Origin: Candidatus Aminicenantota bacterium
Lineage (GTDB): Bacteria; Acidobacteriota; Aminicenantia; Aminicenantales; UBA8522
DNA: 64,000 nt
Direction: 5' to 3'
Assembly: GCA_017886205.1 (NCBI GenBank)
Contig: JAFNEO010000008.1
Coordinates: 25,399 to 89,398 of the forward strand
This document shows, one piece after another, positions 53,101 through 62,501 of this stretch. Each line of letters starts with the position of its first letter. Position 1 is the first letter of the stretch. Below the pieces are notes generated by a model. That model was not told where the DNA came from and ran no database searches. It saw only the letters and a program-made list of their open reading frames with translations. Both the position numbers and the translations under genes were made by a program.

Positions 53101-54669
53101 ATGATGACGGACCAGAAGGAGCATGTCGCCAGGTCCACGACGCTGGTCAGCGGCGCCACCTTCGTTTCCCGCCTCTTCGGTCTCGTCCGCGAGCAGATCT
53201 TCGCCTTCCTCTTCGGCGCCGGGTTCGCCACCGACGCCTTCGTCGCCGCCTTCCGCATCCCCAACCTGCTGCGGGACCTCTTCGCCGAAGGGGCCCTGTC
53301 GGCCGCCTTCGTCCCCGTCTTCACCGATTACCTCGTCAACAAGGACAAGAAAGAAGCCTTTCGGCTGGGAAACCTGGTCGTCAACTCCCTGCTTGTCGTC
53401 CTTTTCGTCATCGTCGTCATCGGAATCGTGGCCACCCCCTGGATCGTCGACCTGATCGCCCCGGGATTCAAGTCCATCCCCGGCAAGTCCGAGCTTACCG
53501 TCCTCCTGGCGCGGATCATGTTCCCCTTCCTTCTCCTTGTCTCCCTGGCGGCCGTGGCCATGGGGATGCTGAACTCGCTCAAGCATTTCGGCGTCCCCGC
53601 CTTCGCCCCGGTGTTCCTGAACGTAGGCATGATCCTTTCGGGTTTCCTCCTCTGCCCGCTCTTCGACCCGCCCATAATCGGCATGGCCCTGGGAGTCCTC
53701 CTGGGCGGGCTGGGGCAATGGGCCTTCCAACTCCCCTCCCTGCGCAAAGAAGGATACCGCTACCGGCCAAACGTTTCGTTCAGTGACCCCGGCGTGCGGC
53801 GCATTATCATCCTGATGACGCCCGCGATCCTGGGCCTCGCTTCGACCCAGATCAACATCTTTGTCAACACGGTGATCGCCTCTTTCCTCCCCCAAGGGAG
53901 CCCCTCTTACCTGAACTACAGTTTCCGATTGATGCACTTTCCGCTCGGTGTATTCGGCGTTGCCGTGGCCACCGTCACCTTGCCCATCGTGGCCACCTTC
54001 GCCGCCCGGAAGGACATCCCTAACGTTCTTTCCACCTGTGCGTCCTCACTGCGATTGGTTTTCTTTCTAACCCTGCCTTCGATCTTCTTCTTGACGATCG
54101 CCTCGAAACCGATCATTTCCACCCTTTACCAGCATGGTCTCTTCACCTACCAGGATACCGTGTTCACGTCCCAGGCGCTCATTTTCTACGCCTTCGGGCT
54201 CTTCGCTTACGCCTCTGTTCGCGTCATCGCCCCGGTCTTCTATTCGCTGGGCGATACCAAGACTCCGGTGAAAGTGAGCGTCCTCGCCGTCACCGTCAAC
54301 ATCGCCCTCAACCTGGCCTTCATGCGGCCATTGAGCTTTCGCGGGCTCGCCCTGGCCACGTCCCTCTCGGCCATGATCAACATGTTCGTTCTGATGAGTC
54401 TTCTCCGCCGGCGGGTCGGCCCCCTGGATATCGCCGGGCTGACTGCGAGTTTCCTGAAGATCCTGAGCGGATCGGCCGTGATGGGGGTTGTCCTGTTCGT
54501 CGCCCAGAAATGGTATCCTATAAACCTGGAAACGTCGGCGCTTCTTCCCAAGGCTGTTTATCTCCTCATCCTCTTTTCCCTTGCCGCCGGAAGCTATCTC
54601 GGATTGGCTGTAGCACTGAAGGTCAGAGAGCTACAGTTGGTGCTCGGCATCTTTAAGAAAAAGCGCTAA
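53101..54669 (+). CDS. murJ: Lipid II flippase MurJ
   Basis: The 522-residue polytopic protein of the MOP superfamily has 13-14 membrane segments. MurJ hallmarks are present: STTLVSGATFVSRLFGLVREQIFAFLFGAG, DAFVAAFRIPNLLRDLFAEGALSAAFVPVF, and RIMFPFLLLVSLAAVAMGMLNSLKHF. It moves the peptidoglycan precursor lipid II across the inner membrane. It lies 74 bases after the selenoprotein gene on the same strand. The start could be 53101 or 53104. Confidence 0.95.
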   Translation: MMTDQKEHVARSTTLVSGATFVSRLFGLVREQIFAFLFGAGFATDAFVAAFRIPNLLRDLFAEGALSAAFVPVFTDYLVNKDKKEAFRLGNLVVNSLLVVLFVIVVIGIVATPWIVDLIAPGFKSIPGKSELTVLLARIMFPFLLLVSLAAVAMGMLNSLKHFGVPAFAPVFLNVGMILSGFLLCPLFDPPIIGMALGVLLGGLGQWAFQLPSLRKEGYRYRPNVSFSDPGVRRIIILMTPAILGLASTQINIFVNTVIASFLPQGSPSYLNYSFRLMHFPLGVFGVAVATVTLPIVATFAARKDIPNVLSTCASSLRLVFFLTLPSIFFLTIASKPIISTLYQHGLFTYQDTVFTSQALIFYAFGLFAYASVRVIAPVFYSLGDTKTPVKVSVLAVTVNIALNLAFMRPLSFRGLALATSLSAMINMFVLMSLLRRRVGPLDIAGLTASFLKILSGSAVMGVVLFVAQKWYPINLETSALLPKAVYLLILFSLAAGSYLGLAVALKVRELQLVLGIFKKKR

Positions 54670-54785
54670 ACTGATGGATGGGATCTTGACTGAGTCCTGC
54701 AGGTCATATGAGGAGCAAAACGACGCAGCAATATGCCGGAGATCGCCACGCCTCCTCCGGAGGCTCGCGATGACAAGATAGAACG

Positions 54786-55799
54786 ATGCTCAGAAGGAAA
54801 AACAGAAAAGTTTTCCGGGTTGGGGTGGACAGCTATTCGCTCCGGCCCCTGAACCTCGATCCTTTCGAATTGCTGGACTGGATGAAGAGAAACGGCGGCG
54901 ATGGCGTGCAGTTCTCCGAAGTCAACCTGCCTCCTGGCCGCCGACTTGACAAGACCTTCCTCCGCGAACTCTCTCAGTATGCCAAAGAGCAGCGCCTCTA
55001 TCTCGAATGGGGGGGCGGCCAACATATCCCCTTCGACCTTCGGACGGGCCGACCGGTCGATATTTTCAAGGTCAACCGCCGGGCGGCCGAGCAGGCTCAG
55101 ACCCTCGGTCTCACCGCCGTGCGCTCCTGTTCGGGCGGCCTGATGAGATGGACAGACGAGGCGCCGCCGACCGGTGTCCTCCTTCAAGCCATGGCGCGAA
55201 GCCTCCGGGCTCAGAAGCGGATGCTCGGCGACCTCGGCGTCACCCTGGCGATCGAAACGCACTTCGAGTTCACGACTTTCGAACTGCTGCGACTCTTCAC
55301 CGCCTGCGGAGCTCGGCCGGGCGAGTATCTCGGCATCTGTCTCGACACTATGAACCTCCTGACCATGCTCGAAGATCCGGTCATGGCGACCAAGAGGGTC
55401 CTACCTTGGATCGTCATGACTCATATCAAAGACGGCGGAGTCCTGCTGACTGAAAACGGGCTTGTTTCCTTTCCGGTGGAAGCGGGAAAAGGAATCGTCG
55501 ACCTCGATGAGATCATCCGCCTGCTCGCGGCCCTCGGCCATCGCCTCCATCTGTCCCTGGAGGACCACGGCGGAGAATTCTTAATCCCGATATTCAACCC
55601 ATCCTTCCTTCTCAAGTTTCCCGACCTCAACGTTGTCGAACTCTCCCGTCTTCTCTCTCTGGCGCTGGAAAGCCGGAGGCTTGTCGAACGGGAGGATATA
55701 GCCGTCGTCGAAAGAAACCGCTGGCCGGAGGTCTGTGAGGACAGAGTGAGGAAAGGCCTTCGGAATATCAAAAGAATCGCCGGCCGGAGAGAATTCTGA
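54786..55799 (+). CDS. TIM-barrel sugar isomerase/epimerase-like protein
   Basis: The 337-residue protein is of the AP-endonuclease-2/xylose-isomerase-like fold: FRVGVDSYSLRPLNLDPFELLDWMKRNGGDGVQFSE, then LAIETHFEFTTFELLRLF (Glu ligand), GICLDTMNLLTMLEDP (Asp ligand) and HIKDGG (His/Asp). These residues normally bind one divalent metal for keto-aldo isomerisation or epimerisation. It opens a four-gene operon, overlapping the next start by one base (TGATG). Confidence 0.85.
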   Translation: MLRRKNRKVFRVGVDSYSLRPLNLDPFELLDWMKRNGGDGVQFSEVNLPPGRRLDKTFLRELSQYAKEQRLYLEWGGGQHIPFDLRTGRPVDIFKVNRRAAEQAQTLGLTAVRSCSGGLMRWTDEAPPTGVLLQAMARSLRAQKRMLGDLGVTLAIETHFEFTTFELLRLFTACGARPGEYLGICLDTMNLLTMLEDPVMATKRVLPWIVMTHIKDGGVLLTENGLVSFPVEAGKGIVDLDEIIRLLAALGHRLHLSLEDHGGEFLIPIFNPSFLLKFPDLNVVELSRLLSLALESRRLVEREDIAVVERNRWPEVCEDRVRKGLRNIKRIAGRREF

Positions 55800-57208
55800 T
55801 GCCCCACGAGCGCTTTCATTTCAAAGACCGCGCGGCCCTGGAGCGGAAAATCGCCGACCTCGACCTGGAAATTCCGCTGTCCGACGATATCTCTATTCTT
55901 TTCAGTCACGTCGTCGTCGCCCGAAGAGTCTTGCCGAACCGGTTCATCGTCCTGCCGCTGGAAGGCGCCGACGGCGACCCCGACGGCCGCCCTTCCGAGC
56001 TCACTCGGCGCCGGTACAAGCGTTTCGCCGAGGGGGGAGCCAGCCTGATCTGGTTCGAGGCCACGGCGGTGACGGCCGACGGCCGCTCCCACCCGCGCCA
56101 GCTTTGGATCAACCCGAAAACCAGAGACGGGTTTAAAAGGCTGGTCAAGGAAACGCGCCTGGCCGCCCACCGGAAATTCGGGCCTGATCACAACCTCCTT
56201 CTCATACTCCAGCTCACCCATTCCGGACGATTCGCCAAGCCGGAAGGCCGGCCGGCTCCCCTCATCGCCCAGCACAATCCCCTCCTCGACGCCAAGCTGG
56301 GACTATCTCCCGATCATCCCCTCATCTCCGACTCGGCCCTGGACGCATTGCAGGGTGATTATGTTGCTGCGTCCGGGCTGGCCCGCGAGGCCGGGTTTGA
56401 CGGAGTGGACATCAAGGCCTGCCACGGGTATCTCGTCTCAGAGCTGCTGGCCGCCTTTACCCGGCCCGACAGCCGGTACGGCGGCAGCTTCGAGAACCGC
56501 ATCCGCTTCCTGGTGGACACATCCGAAAAAATCAAGGTGGGAGTCCGCGGGCTGTTCGTGACCAGTCGGTTGAGTGTCTATGACTCCCTCCCCTATCCCT
56601 ACGGCTTTGGCGTGAATCGGGACGATCCCGGGAATCCGGACCTCGGTGAACCCGTAAGGCTGATTAGAAAACTCAGGAACATCGATTTCCCGATCCTGGG
56701 CATATCTCTCGGGATACCGGCCTCTCAGTCGCATTATGGACGTCCCTACGACAAGCCCCTCATCGGGCAGGAGCTCCCCGATGAACATCCGTTGGTCGGC
56801 GTTGCGCGTTGGCTCCGGCTGACCTCCGAGATACAGAAGGCCTTTCCTACGCTGCCGGTCGTCGGCGCCGGGTATTCCTGGCTCCGCCATCTCTTCCCTC
56901 ACGTCGCGGCGGCCATGGTGGAAAGAGAGAAGGTTTCGCTCATCGGACTGGGAAGGGAGAGCCTCGCCTACCCGGGTTGGGTGAACGCCCTGGCGGCCAA
57001 TGGATTCCTCGACCAACGCAAAGTCTGCGTCTGCTGCTCCAAGTGCTCCCAGATGCTGCGGGCCGGACGTCCCGTGGGTTGCGCCGTCCACGATGCCGAG
57101 ACCTACCAGGTCGAATACCGGGAAGCCCGGAAGAGGGCCAAGGAGATCCGCCGCACCGAGAGGAAGACCGCCAGGGCTGCCGGAAAGGGGAGAAAACGGA
57201 AGGTCTGA
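55799..57208 (+). CDS. Old Yellow Enzyme-type FMN protein with [4Fe-4S] motif
   Basis: The 469-residue protein has an NADH:flavin oxidoreductase barrel: NRFIVLPLEGADGDPDGRPS, LLILQLTHSGRFAKPEGR, FDGVDIKACHGYLVSELLAAFTRPDSRYGGSFENRIRF. A cysteine cluster follows, C410-x2-C413-x2-C416-x11-C428, matching the [4Fe-4S] site of trimethylamine dehydrogenase and 2,4-dienoyl-CoA reductase. Those enzymes carry a C-terminal FAD/NAD domain; here the protein ends after the cluster and a separate FAD protein is encoded next. The Lys/Arg-rich tail is unusual. Confidence 0.87.
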   Translation: MPHERFHFKDRAALERKIADLDLEIPLSDDISILFSHVVVARRVLPNRFIVLPLEGADGDPDGRPSELTRRRYKRFAEGGASLIWFEATAVTADGRSHPRQLWINPKTRDGFKRLVKETRLAAHRKFGPDHNLLLILQLTHSGRFAKPEGRPAPLIAQHNPLLDAKLGLSPDHPLISDSALDALQGDYVAASGLAREAGFDGVDIKACHGYLVSELLAAFTRPDSRYGGSFENRIRFLVDTSEKIKVGVRGLFVTSRLSVYDSLPYPYGFGVNRDDPGNPDLGEPVRLIRKLRNIDFPILGISLGIPASQSHYGRPYDKPLIGQELPDEHPLVGVARWLRLTSEIQKAFPTLPVVGAGYSWLRHLFPHVAAAMVEREKVSLIGLGRESLAYPGWVNALAANGFLDQRKVCVCCSKCSQMLRAGRPVGCAVHDAETYQVEYREARKRAKEIRRTERKTARAAGKGRKRKV

Positions 57209-57209
57209 G

Positions 57210-59231
57210 ATGAAAAAAAGCCTGACCACAATCGGCGGGGCCCGCCTCCCCGTCATCTCGCTCAACACTCTCGTCATCGGGAGCGGGGCAGCGGCACTCA
57301 ATGCGGCCGTCTGCCTTCACGAACAGGGAGTCGAGGACATCGCCATCGCCACGGAGGACTGGGAAGCAGGGACCTCCAGAAACGCCGGCTCGGACAAGCA
57401 GACCTATTACAAGCTCTCGCTGGCCGGTGAGCTCCCCGACTCGGCGCTGCGTATGGCCGTAGACCTTTTCGCCGGCGGCTCGATGCACGGCGACATCGCC
57501 TATACCGAGGCCCAGAATTCGGCGCGGGCGTTTTTCCACCTCGTCGAGCTCGGCGTGCCCTTCCCCCACAACCGCTACGGCGCCTACGTCGGATACAAGA
57601 CCGACCACGACTCCCGGCAGCGGGCCACGTCCGCAGGGCCGCTGACCTCGCGGCTGATGGTCGAGGCGTTGGGCCGGGAGGTTAAGAAGCGGGGTATTCC
57701 GGTCCTCGACCGGCATATGGTCATCACTCTTCTCACCCACGCCCGGAAAGAGGCCAGGAAGGTCATCGGCGCCGTGGCCATCGACCAAAAGAACATCCGG
57801 GAGGACGGCTGCGGGTTTGTCCTTTTCAATGCCGTGAACATCGTGCTCGGCACGGGCGGGCCGGCCGGGATCTACAAGGCCTCGGTTTATCCCGAAAGCC
57901 AGCTCGGGTCGCATGGGCTGGCCTTCGCCGCCGGCGCCGTAACCCAGAACCTGACGGAATCGCAGTATGGGCTGGCCTCCCTCAAGTTCCGCTGGAACCT
58001 CTCCGGCACCTACCAGCAGGTCATCCCCCGGTATATCTCAACCGATGCCCGGGGCGGGGACGAGCGCGAGTTCCTGAACGACTACTTTCCCGACATGGGC
58101 CGCCTGGCCACCGCCATTTTCCTGAAAGGCTATCAGTGGCCCTTTGACCCGACCAAGGTCGAGGATTACGGCTCCTCACTGATCGATATCCTCGTCTATC
58201 AGGAGACCGTCTTCAGGGGCCGAAGAGTGTTCCTCGATTTCCGGCGGAATCCGAGCGGCGGCGGAAAGCTCAAGGAGTTCGACTTCAGGCTCCTCAGCCC
58301 GGAGGCCCTGACCTACCTGGAGAGGTCGGGCGCCCTCCTGCCGACACCCCTTGAGCGCCTCGCCAAGATGAACCCTCCGGCCATAGAAGTCTTTAAAGCC
58401 CATGGCATCGACTTAGCCGGCGAGCCTCTTGAGATCGGCCTCTGCGCCCAGCATAACAACGGCGGTTTCCGGGGGAACCTCTGGTGGGAATCCAACATCC
58501 GGCATCTCTTTCCTGTGGGAGAAGTGAACGGCACCCACGGCGTGCGCCGCCCCGGCGGGTCCGCCCTCAATTCCGGCCAGGTGGGGAGCATGAGGGCAGC
58601 CTTTTATATCGCCCGGAGATACGGAGCCAAGCCGCCGACGGTGAAAGCTTTCCTCGCGCAGGCCCAAGCTGAAGCCGGAGAGACGCTGGACTCAGCCCGG
58701 AAAATGCTTGATGCGAAATGCCGGGATTCCGACCACATCGCCCGGACCCGTCTGGAGATCCAGGAGAGGATGTCGACCTGCGGGGCAGCCATCCGTGATC
58801 CCGAAAAAGTCAAACCGGCCGTCGGCGAAGCGTGGTCCCTTTATTCCAGGCTGAAGTCGGAGTTGAAGGTGCGCTCGGTGAAGGAACTTCCGGCCGCCTT
58901 CAGGAATCTCGACCTCTGCCTGACCCATGCCCTCTACCTCGAGGCCATCCACGAATACCTGAGCCGGGGGGGGAAAAGCCGCGGCTCGTATCTTGTCCTG
59001 GACCCGGCCGGGACAAGGCCGTGCCCCGAACTGGGCGAGGAATGGCGCTTTTCTTTGAACCCTCGGCCCTCGTTCGTGGATCATAAAATCCTGGAGGTCT
59101 CACTGGATAGCCGAGGGCGGGTGGTCAAGGAATGGGTGGATATCCGGCCCATCCCCCAAGAGGACAGCTGGTTCGAGAACGTCTGGGAGGACTTCCGTGA
59201 GGGCCGGATCATCCGGGGTGAGGAGGAGTAA
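57210..59231 (+). CDS. FAD-dependent flavoprotein, fumarate reductase/aspartate oxidase-like
   Basis: The 673-residue protein from ATG 57210 begins one base after the OYE stop. It has an FAD-binding motif VIGSGAAALNAAV (G24, G26), TSRNAGSDKQTYYK, a NIVLGTGGPAGIYKASVYPE segment and HLFPVGEVNGTHGVRRPGGSALNSGQVG typical of the fumarate-reductase flavoprotein superfamily. The longer frame from 57000 overlaps the OYE gene and is rejected. It may accept or donate electrons to the OYE-type partner. Confidence 0.85.
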   Translation: MKKSLTTIGGARLPVISLNTLVIGSGAAALNAAVCLHEQGVEDIAIATEDWEAGTSRNAGSDKQTYYKLSLAGELPDSALRMAVDLFAGGSMHGDIAYTEAQNSARAFFHLVELGVPFPHNRYGAYVGYKTDHDSRQRATSAGPLTSRLMVEALGREVKKRGIPVLDRHMVITLLTHARKEARKVIGAVAIDQKNIREDGCGFVLFNAVNIVLGTGGPAGIYKASVYPESQLGSHGLAFAAGAVTQNLTESQYGLASLKFRWNLSGTYQQVIPRYISTDARGGDEREFLNDYFPDMGRLATAIFLKGYQWPFDPTKVEDYGSSLIDILVYQETVFRGRRVFLDFRRNPSGGGKLKEFDFRLLSPEALTYLERSGALLPTPLERLAKMNPPAIEVFKAHGIDLAGEPLEIGLCAQHNNGGFRGNLWWESNIRHLFPVGEVNGTHGVRRPGGSALNSGQVGSMRAAFYIARRYGAKPPTVKAFLAQAQAEAGETLDSARKMLDAKCRDSDHIARTRLEIQERMSTCGAAIRDPEKVKPAVGEAWSLYSRLKSELKVRSVKELPAAFRNLDLCLTHALYLEAIHEYLSRGGKSRGSYLVLDPAGTRPCPELGEEWRFSLNPRPSFVDHKILEVSLDSRGRVVKEWVDIRPIPQEDSWFENVWEDFREGRIIRGEEE

Positions 59232-59234
59232 GCG

Positions 59235-60026
59235 ATGAACAAAAAGCCGGTGGCGTTGATCACGGGGGCGGGACGGGGAATCGGCCGGGGTATAGCGTTA
59301 GAATTGGCCAACAGCGGGTTCGACATCGCCGGCCTGGATATCGTGTTTGAGCCCGAGAACAAGAAAATAGGCCTCTTCGAGGTCAAGGAAGTCCTCGGCG
59401 CTTTGGGCGCGGGTTTCCACCCCTTCCAGGGTGACGTTTCCGACCTCGCCTCCCACGAGAAGATCCTGGGCGAAGTCATCGGCCAGTTCGGCCGGATCGA
59501 CCTCCTGGTCAATAACGCCGGGGTCGCCCCCCTTGTCCGCCTCGACCTCCTGGAAACGACGCCGGAGAGTTTCGACCGGGTGTTCGGCACCAATGCCCGT
59601 GGTCCCTTCTTCTTCACCCAGAGGGCGGCCCGACAGATGGTCCTGCAGGTCAAAAAATCTCCCGATCCCAGGCCGGCGATCGTCTTCATCACTTCGATCT
59701 CTGCGTCCGTTTCGTCACCGATCCGGGCCGAATACTGCGTTTCCAAAGCGGCCCTGAGCATGACGGCTACTCTTTTCGCCGACCGGCTGGCCGAGTTCGG
59801 GATCAACGTCTACGAGATCCGGCCGGGTATCGTCCAGACCGATATGACCGTGCCCGTCCGCGACAAATACGACAAGTTGATCGCCGAGGGGTTGGTCCCG
59901 CAAAAGCGGTGGGGATTCCCGGAGGACGTCGGCAAGGCGGTCGTCGCCCTGGCCAAGGGGTACTTCCCCTTTTCTACCGGGCTAGTCCTCGAGGTCAGCG
60001 GCGGGATGAACATCCGCCGGTTGTAA
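59235..60026 (+). CDS. Short-chain dehydrogenase/reductase
   Basis: The 263-residue classical SDR has TGAGRGIG at 10-17, NNAG 93-96, the catalytic Ser in SISAS and YCVSK (Y167, K171). SGGMNIRRL at the C-terminus is family-typical. NAD(P)-dependent oxidation of an alcohol on a sugar or acid is likely. It closes the operon, 3 bases after the flavoprotein stop. Confidence 0.92.
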   Translation: MNKKPVALITGAGRGIGRGIALELANSGFDIAGLDIVFEPENKKIGLFEVKEVLGALGAGFHPFQGDVSDLASHEKILGEVIGQFGRIDLLVNNAGVAPLVRLDLLETTPESFDRVFGTNARGPFFFTQRAARQMVLQVKKSPDPRPAIVFITSISASVSSPIRAEYCVSKAALSMTATLFADRLAEFGINVYEIRPGIVQTDMTVPVRDKYDKLIAEGLVPQKRWGFPEDVGKAVVALAKGYFPFSTGLVLEVSGGMNIRRL

Positions 60027-60037
60027 CCGGGCAACCG

Positions 60038-60147
60038 GGGGTCAGGTCTCAACATTCAACAAACGACGCATTAGATGTTGTGTCTCACCTGCTGATTTCA
60101 TCCGTATCTGGCAGAGCGATATTTGTTGATCGTTGAGACCTGACCCC
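60038..60147. repeat. 110-bp palindromic element
   Basis: Outer arms of 26 bases (60038-60063 and 60122-60147) are inverted copies differing at 2 positions, opening GGGGTCAGGTCTCAAC. Such palindromes are typical non-autonomous relatives of IS200-like (RAYT) transposons. It lies just after the SDR stop and may also end transcription. Confidence 0.65.
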
Positions 60148-60209
60148 GAACATTTTCTTGAAAGCGAAAGTGTGGTATAAATGGAAAACTTCGCTTGGGA
60201 GAATCGATC

Positions 60210-60905
60210 ATGACCTCACAAAGACACTCTTCGGGACGCATTTTCTGGGGACTCGTCCTCATCCTGCTCGGCGTGCTCTTTCTGCTCGACCAAATGGGGA
60301 GGGCGGACTTCGGCGATCTCATCGGCAGGTGGTGGCCGCTCATCCTGGTCGCCGCCGGGCTTTGGCAGCTCATCTCCAGCAATTTCCAGGAGCTGGCAGG
60401 CGGTCTTTTCCTGATCGCCCTCGGAGCGCTGTTCCAGCTGGCCAAGCTCGAGATCCTCGGCCGGAGCGTCTGGCACTATATCTGGCCGGCCTTGATCATC
60501 GGGCTCGGGCTATGGGTCCTGATCGGCGCTTTTCGGCGGCCTTCAACGGCCCGACTCGCGGGCGGAAAGGAAGACGACTTGGACGCCTTCGCGATTTTCG
60601 CCGGACTGAACCGTCGCATCGAGTCTCAGAACTTCCGTGGCGGAAAGGCCACGGCCATCATGGGTGGGATCGAGCTTGACCTTACGCCTGTCCGGCTGGC
60701 CGAGGCCAGGGCCGGCCTGGAGCTCACGGCCATCATGGGCGGGATCGACATCAAGGTTCCCAAACACATCCGCGTCGAGCTGGACGGGAATCCGGTCCTG
60801 GGGGGGGTCGAGAACAAGCACACCTACACCCCCGGCACGGGAGCCGAGCAGACGCTCTCCATCAAGGCCACCGCGATCTTGGGCGGGATCGACATCAAGG
60901 ACTAA
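60210..60905 (+). CDS. LiaF-like membrane protein
   Basis: The 231-residue protein has four N-terminal membrane segments (residues 11-110) similar to the LiaI/LiaF-type or DUF5668 unit. Its soluble C-terminal domain has three repeats of TAIMGGIELDL / TAIMGGIDIKV / TAILGGIDIKD, the beta-helix pattern of LiaF-like proteins. LiaF proteins act in envelope stress sensing in Firmicutes; here the role is unknown. The start has GGGAG 8 bases upstream. Confidence 0.82.
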   Translation: MTSQRHSSGRIFWGLVLILLGVLFLLDQMGRADFGDLIGRWWPLILVAAGLWQLISSNFQELAGGLFLIALGALFQLAKLEILGRSVWHYIWPALIIGLGLWVLIGAFRRPSTARLAGGKEDDLDAFAIFAGLNRRIESQNFRGGKATAIMGGIELDLTPVRLAEARAGLELTAIMGGIDIKVPKHIRVELDGNPVLGGVENKHTYTPGTGAEQTLSIKATAILGGIDIKD

Positions 60906-60906
60906 C

Positions 60907-61707
60907 ATGAAGAGGGTTCTATTCTGGTTCCTGGCGTTCATCATCACGGCCGCGAGCGCCGTCTATCAGCGGATGACCGGACCGACCTATCCTGTACGGG
61001 GAAAGGCCGTGCTTTCGAGCGGGGAGGTCAATTACAGGCTTCCCCGCAGCGCTGAGATCACCTCCGATCGCGAAGTCGGCCTCGAAGTGCCCGATGCGGA
61101 GGTCGCCGGCCGTCTGCTCTACCGGAGGTTTAAGACCGACGACCCCTGGACGGAAGTGGCCATGGCCCGGCAGGAAAAGAGACTGGTGGGCTATCTTCCC
61201 AAGCAGCCCATGGCCGGCAAGCTGGCCTATAAAGCCGTCTTGACCGACCGGGGAAAAGACATCTCTCTCGGCGGCGACGAGGCCATCGTCATCCGTTTCA
61301 AAGGTCACGTCCCTACCGCCCTCTTGCTCGCTCATATCCTTGTCATCTTCGCCGCCATGCTCTTTTCGACCCGGGCGGGGATCGCCGCCCTGGACCGCGG
61401 GAGCGACCCGCGGCGGCTGGTCGTCTGGACGGCTGTACTGTTCTTCATCGGCGGGTTAATCCTCGGGCCGTTGATGCAGAAATTCGTCTTCGACGCCTGG
61501 TGGACCGGGTTTCCTCTCGGCCGGGACCTGACGGATAGCAAGACTCTATTCGCCATGCTGGCCTGGGTGGCCGCGCTCGTTGCCGGCCGGGGCGGCCGCA
61601 AGAACCGGGGCTGGGTGCTGGCCGCCTCCGTCGTGACGTTGATCGTCTTCCTGATCCCGCATAGCCTGCTGGGGTCGGAGCTCAGGTACTCCGATACGTC
61701 ACGATAG
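60907..61707 (+). CDS. Membrane protein of unknown function
   Basis: The 266-residue protein has an N-terminal membrane anchor, an extracytoplasmic beta-rich domain (about residues 25-135: PVRGKAVLSSGEVNYRLPRSAEIT, GRLLYRRFKTDDPWTEVAM), and four C-terminal membrane segments. It begins one base after the LiaF-like stop, so the two are almost certainly a translational pair. No family is recognised. Confidence 0.75.
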   Translation: MKRVLFWFLAFIITAASAVYQRMTGPTYPVRGKAVLSSGEVNYRLPRSAEITSDREVGLEVPDAEVAGRLLYRRFKTDDPWTEVAMARQEKRLVGYLPKQPMAGKLAYKAVLTDRGKDISLGGDEAIVIRFKGHVPTALLLAHILVIFAAMLFSTRAGIAALDRGSDPRRLVVWTAVLFFIGGLILGPLMQKFVFDAWWTGFPLGRDLTDSKTLFAMLAWVAALVAGRGGRKNRGWVLAASVVTLIVFLIPHSLLGSELRYSDTSR

Positions 61708-61808
61708 ACGGACCGGAACCGCCCTCGATGTGATTTTGTCACCGAAGGGACTTTCTTTTTTCTCCTAGTATATCTATAATCTTACTAGGTTTTGTAAGGA
61801 GATCCCTG

Positions 61809-62243
61809 ATGAAAAAAAATACGCGGTTTATCGGAGTGATCTTGGTGGCCCTGACGATGGGCGTTCTATATTACTGCGGCAGCAACTCCTCCACCAACAC
61901 CGAGCCGCCGCCCACGGTCAAAGAGGATCCCTCCTTCTCGTCAGACATCCAGTCGATCTTCAGCAACAACTGTATTTCTTCGGGCTGTCACAATGCCGGC
62001 GCATCCGGGGGGATGGTGCTCTTGCAAGGCCAGGCCTATGACAACCTCGTCAATGTGGCCTCGACCCAGGAGCCAGGGAAGACGCGGGTCATCCCCAATG
62101 ACGCCACCAATAGCTATGTCGTCATCAAGCTCGAGGGCCGGCAGACGAACGGCGGCCGGATGCCGCTCGGCGGCACTGCTCTGCACGTCAATACCATCCA
62201 GAACATCAAGAACTGGATCAATAAGGGCGCCAAGAACAACTGA
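61809..62243 (+). CDS. Secreted c-type cytochrome-like protein with CX4CH motif
   Basis: The 144-residue exported protein has a hydrophobic leader ending in LYYC (possible lipobox at C23). The motif C55-ISSG-C60-H61 looks like a heme-c attachment site with four rather than two residues between the cysteines. A later RMPLGG supplies a candidate Met ligand. Overall it resembles the cytochrome-like domains of Planctomycete-type PSCyt1 proteins. It is related to the N-terminal domain of the 62630-63886 protein. Confidence 0.72.
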   Translation: MKKNTRFIGVILVALTMGVLYYCGSNSSTNTEPPPTVKEDPSFSSDIQSIFSNNCISSGCHNAGASGGMVLLQGQAYDNLVNVASTQEPGKTRVIPNDATNSYVVIKLEGRQTNGGRMPLGGTALHVNTIQNIKNWINKGAKNN

Positions 62244-62272
62244 TATGAACCCACTCAGTATTGCGTCATTGC

Positions 62273-62501
62273 GGGCATAATTGCCAAAAAATGTTGGTCG
62301 CTATATGTGTAACCATTTTGTATTTAACAAGATAGGCACGCTTTTCAGCAAATTCATTGAACTGGTTCATGGAAATGGGTATTAAATGCTTAAAAACAGA
62401 GCTTATTGGTTTGTCTATCTTCATAATAACATTAGATATTAGCATTATTGCGACTGAATGATCGATCAAGAGAAAGCCAACATTTTTTGGCAATTATGCC
62501 C
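62273..62501. mobile_element. 229-bp MITE-like element with perfect 25-bp terminal inverted repeats
   Basis: Bases 62273-62297 and 62477-62501 are exact inverted copies over 25 bases. The interior is AT-rich against a GC-rich background. The element is flanked by ATTGC on both sides (62268-62272 and 62502-62506), as expected for a 5-bp (possibly 6-bp) target duplication. The flanks together rebuild the genome's GTCATTGCGAGG repeat. A 75-codon minus-strand frame spans it, but it has no recognisable transposase motif. Confidence 0.8.
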
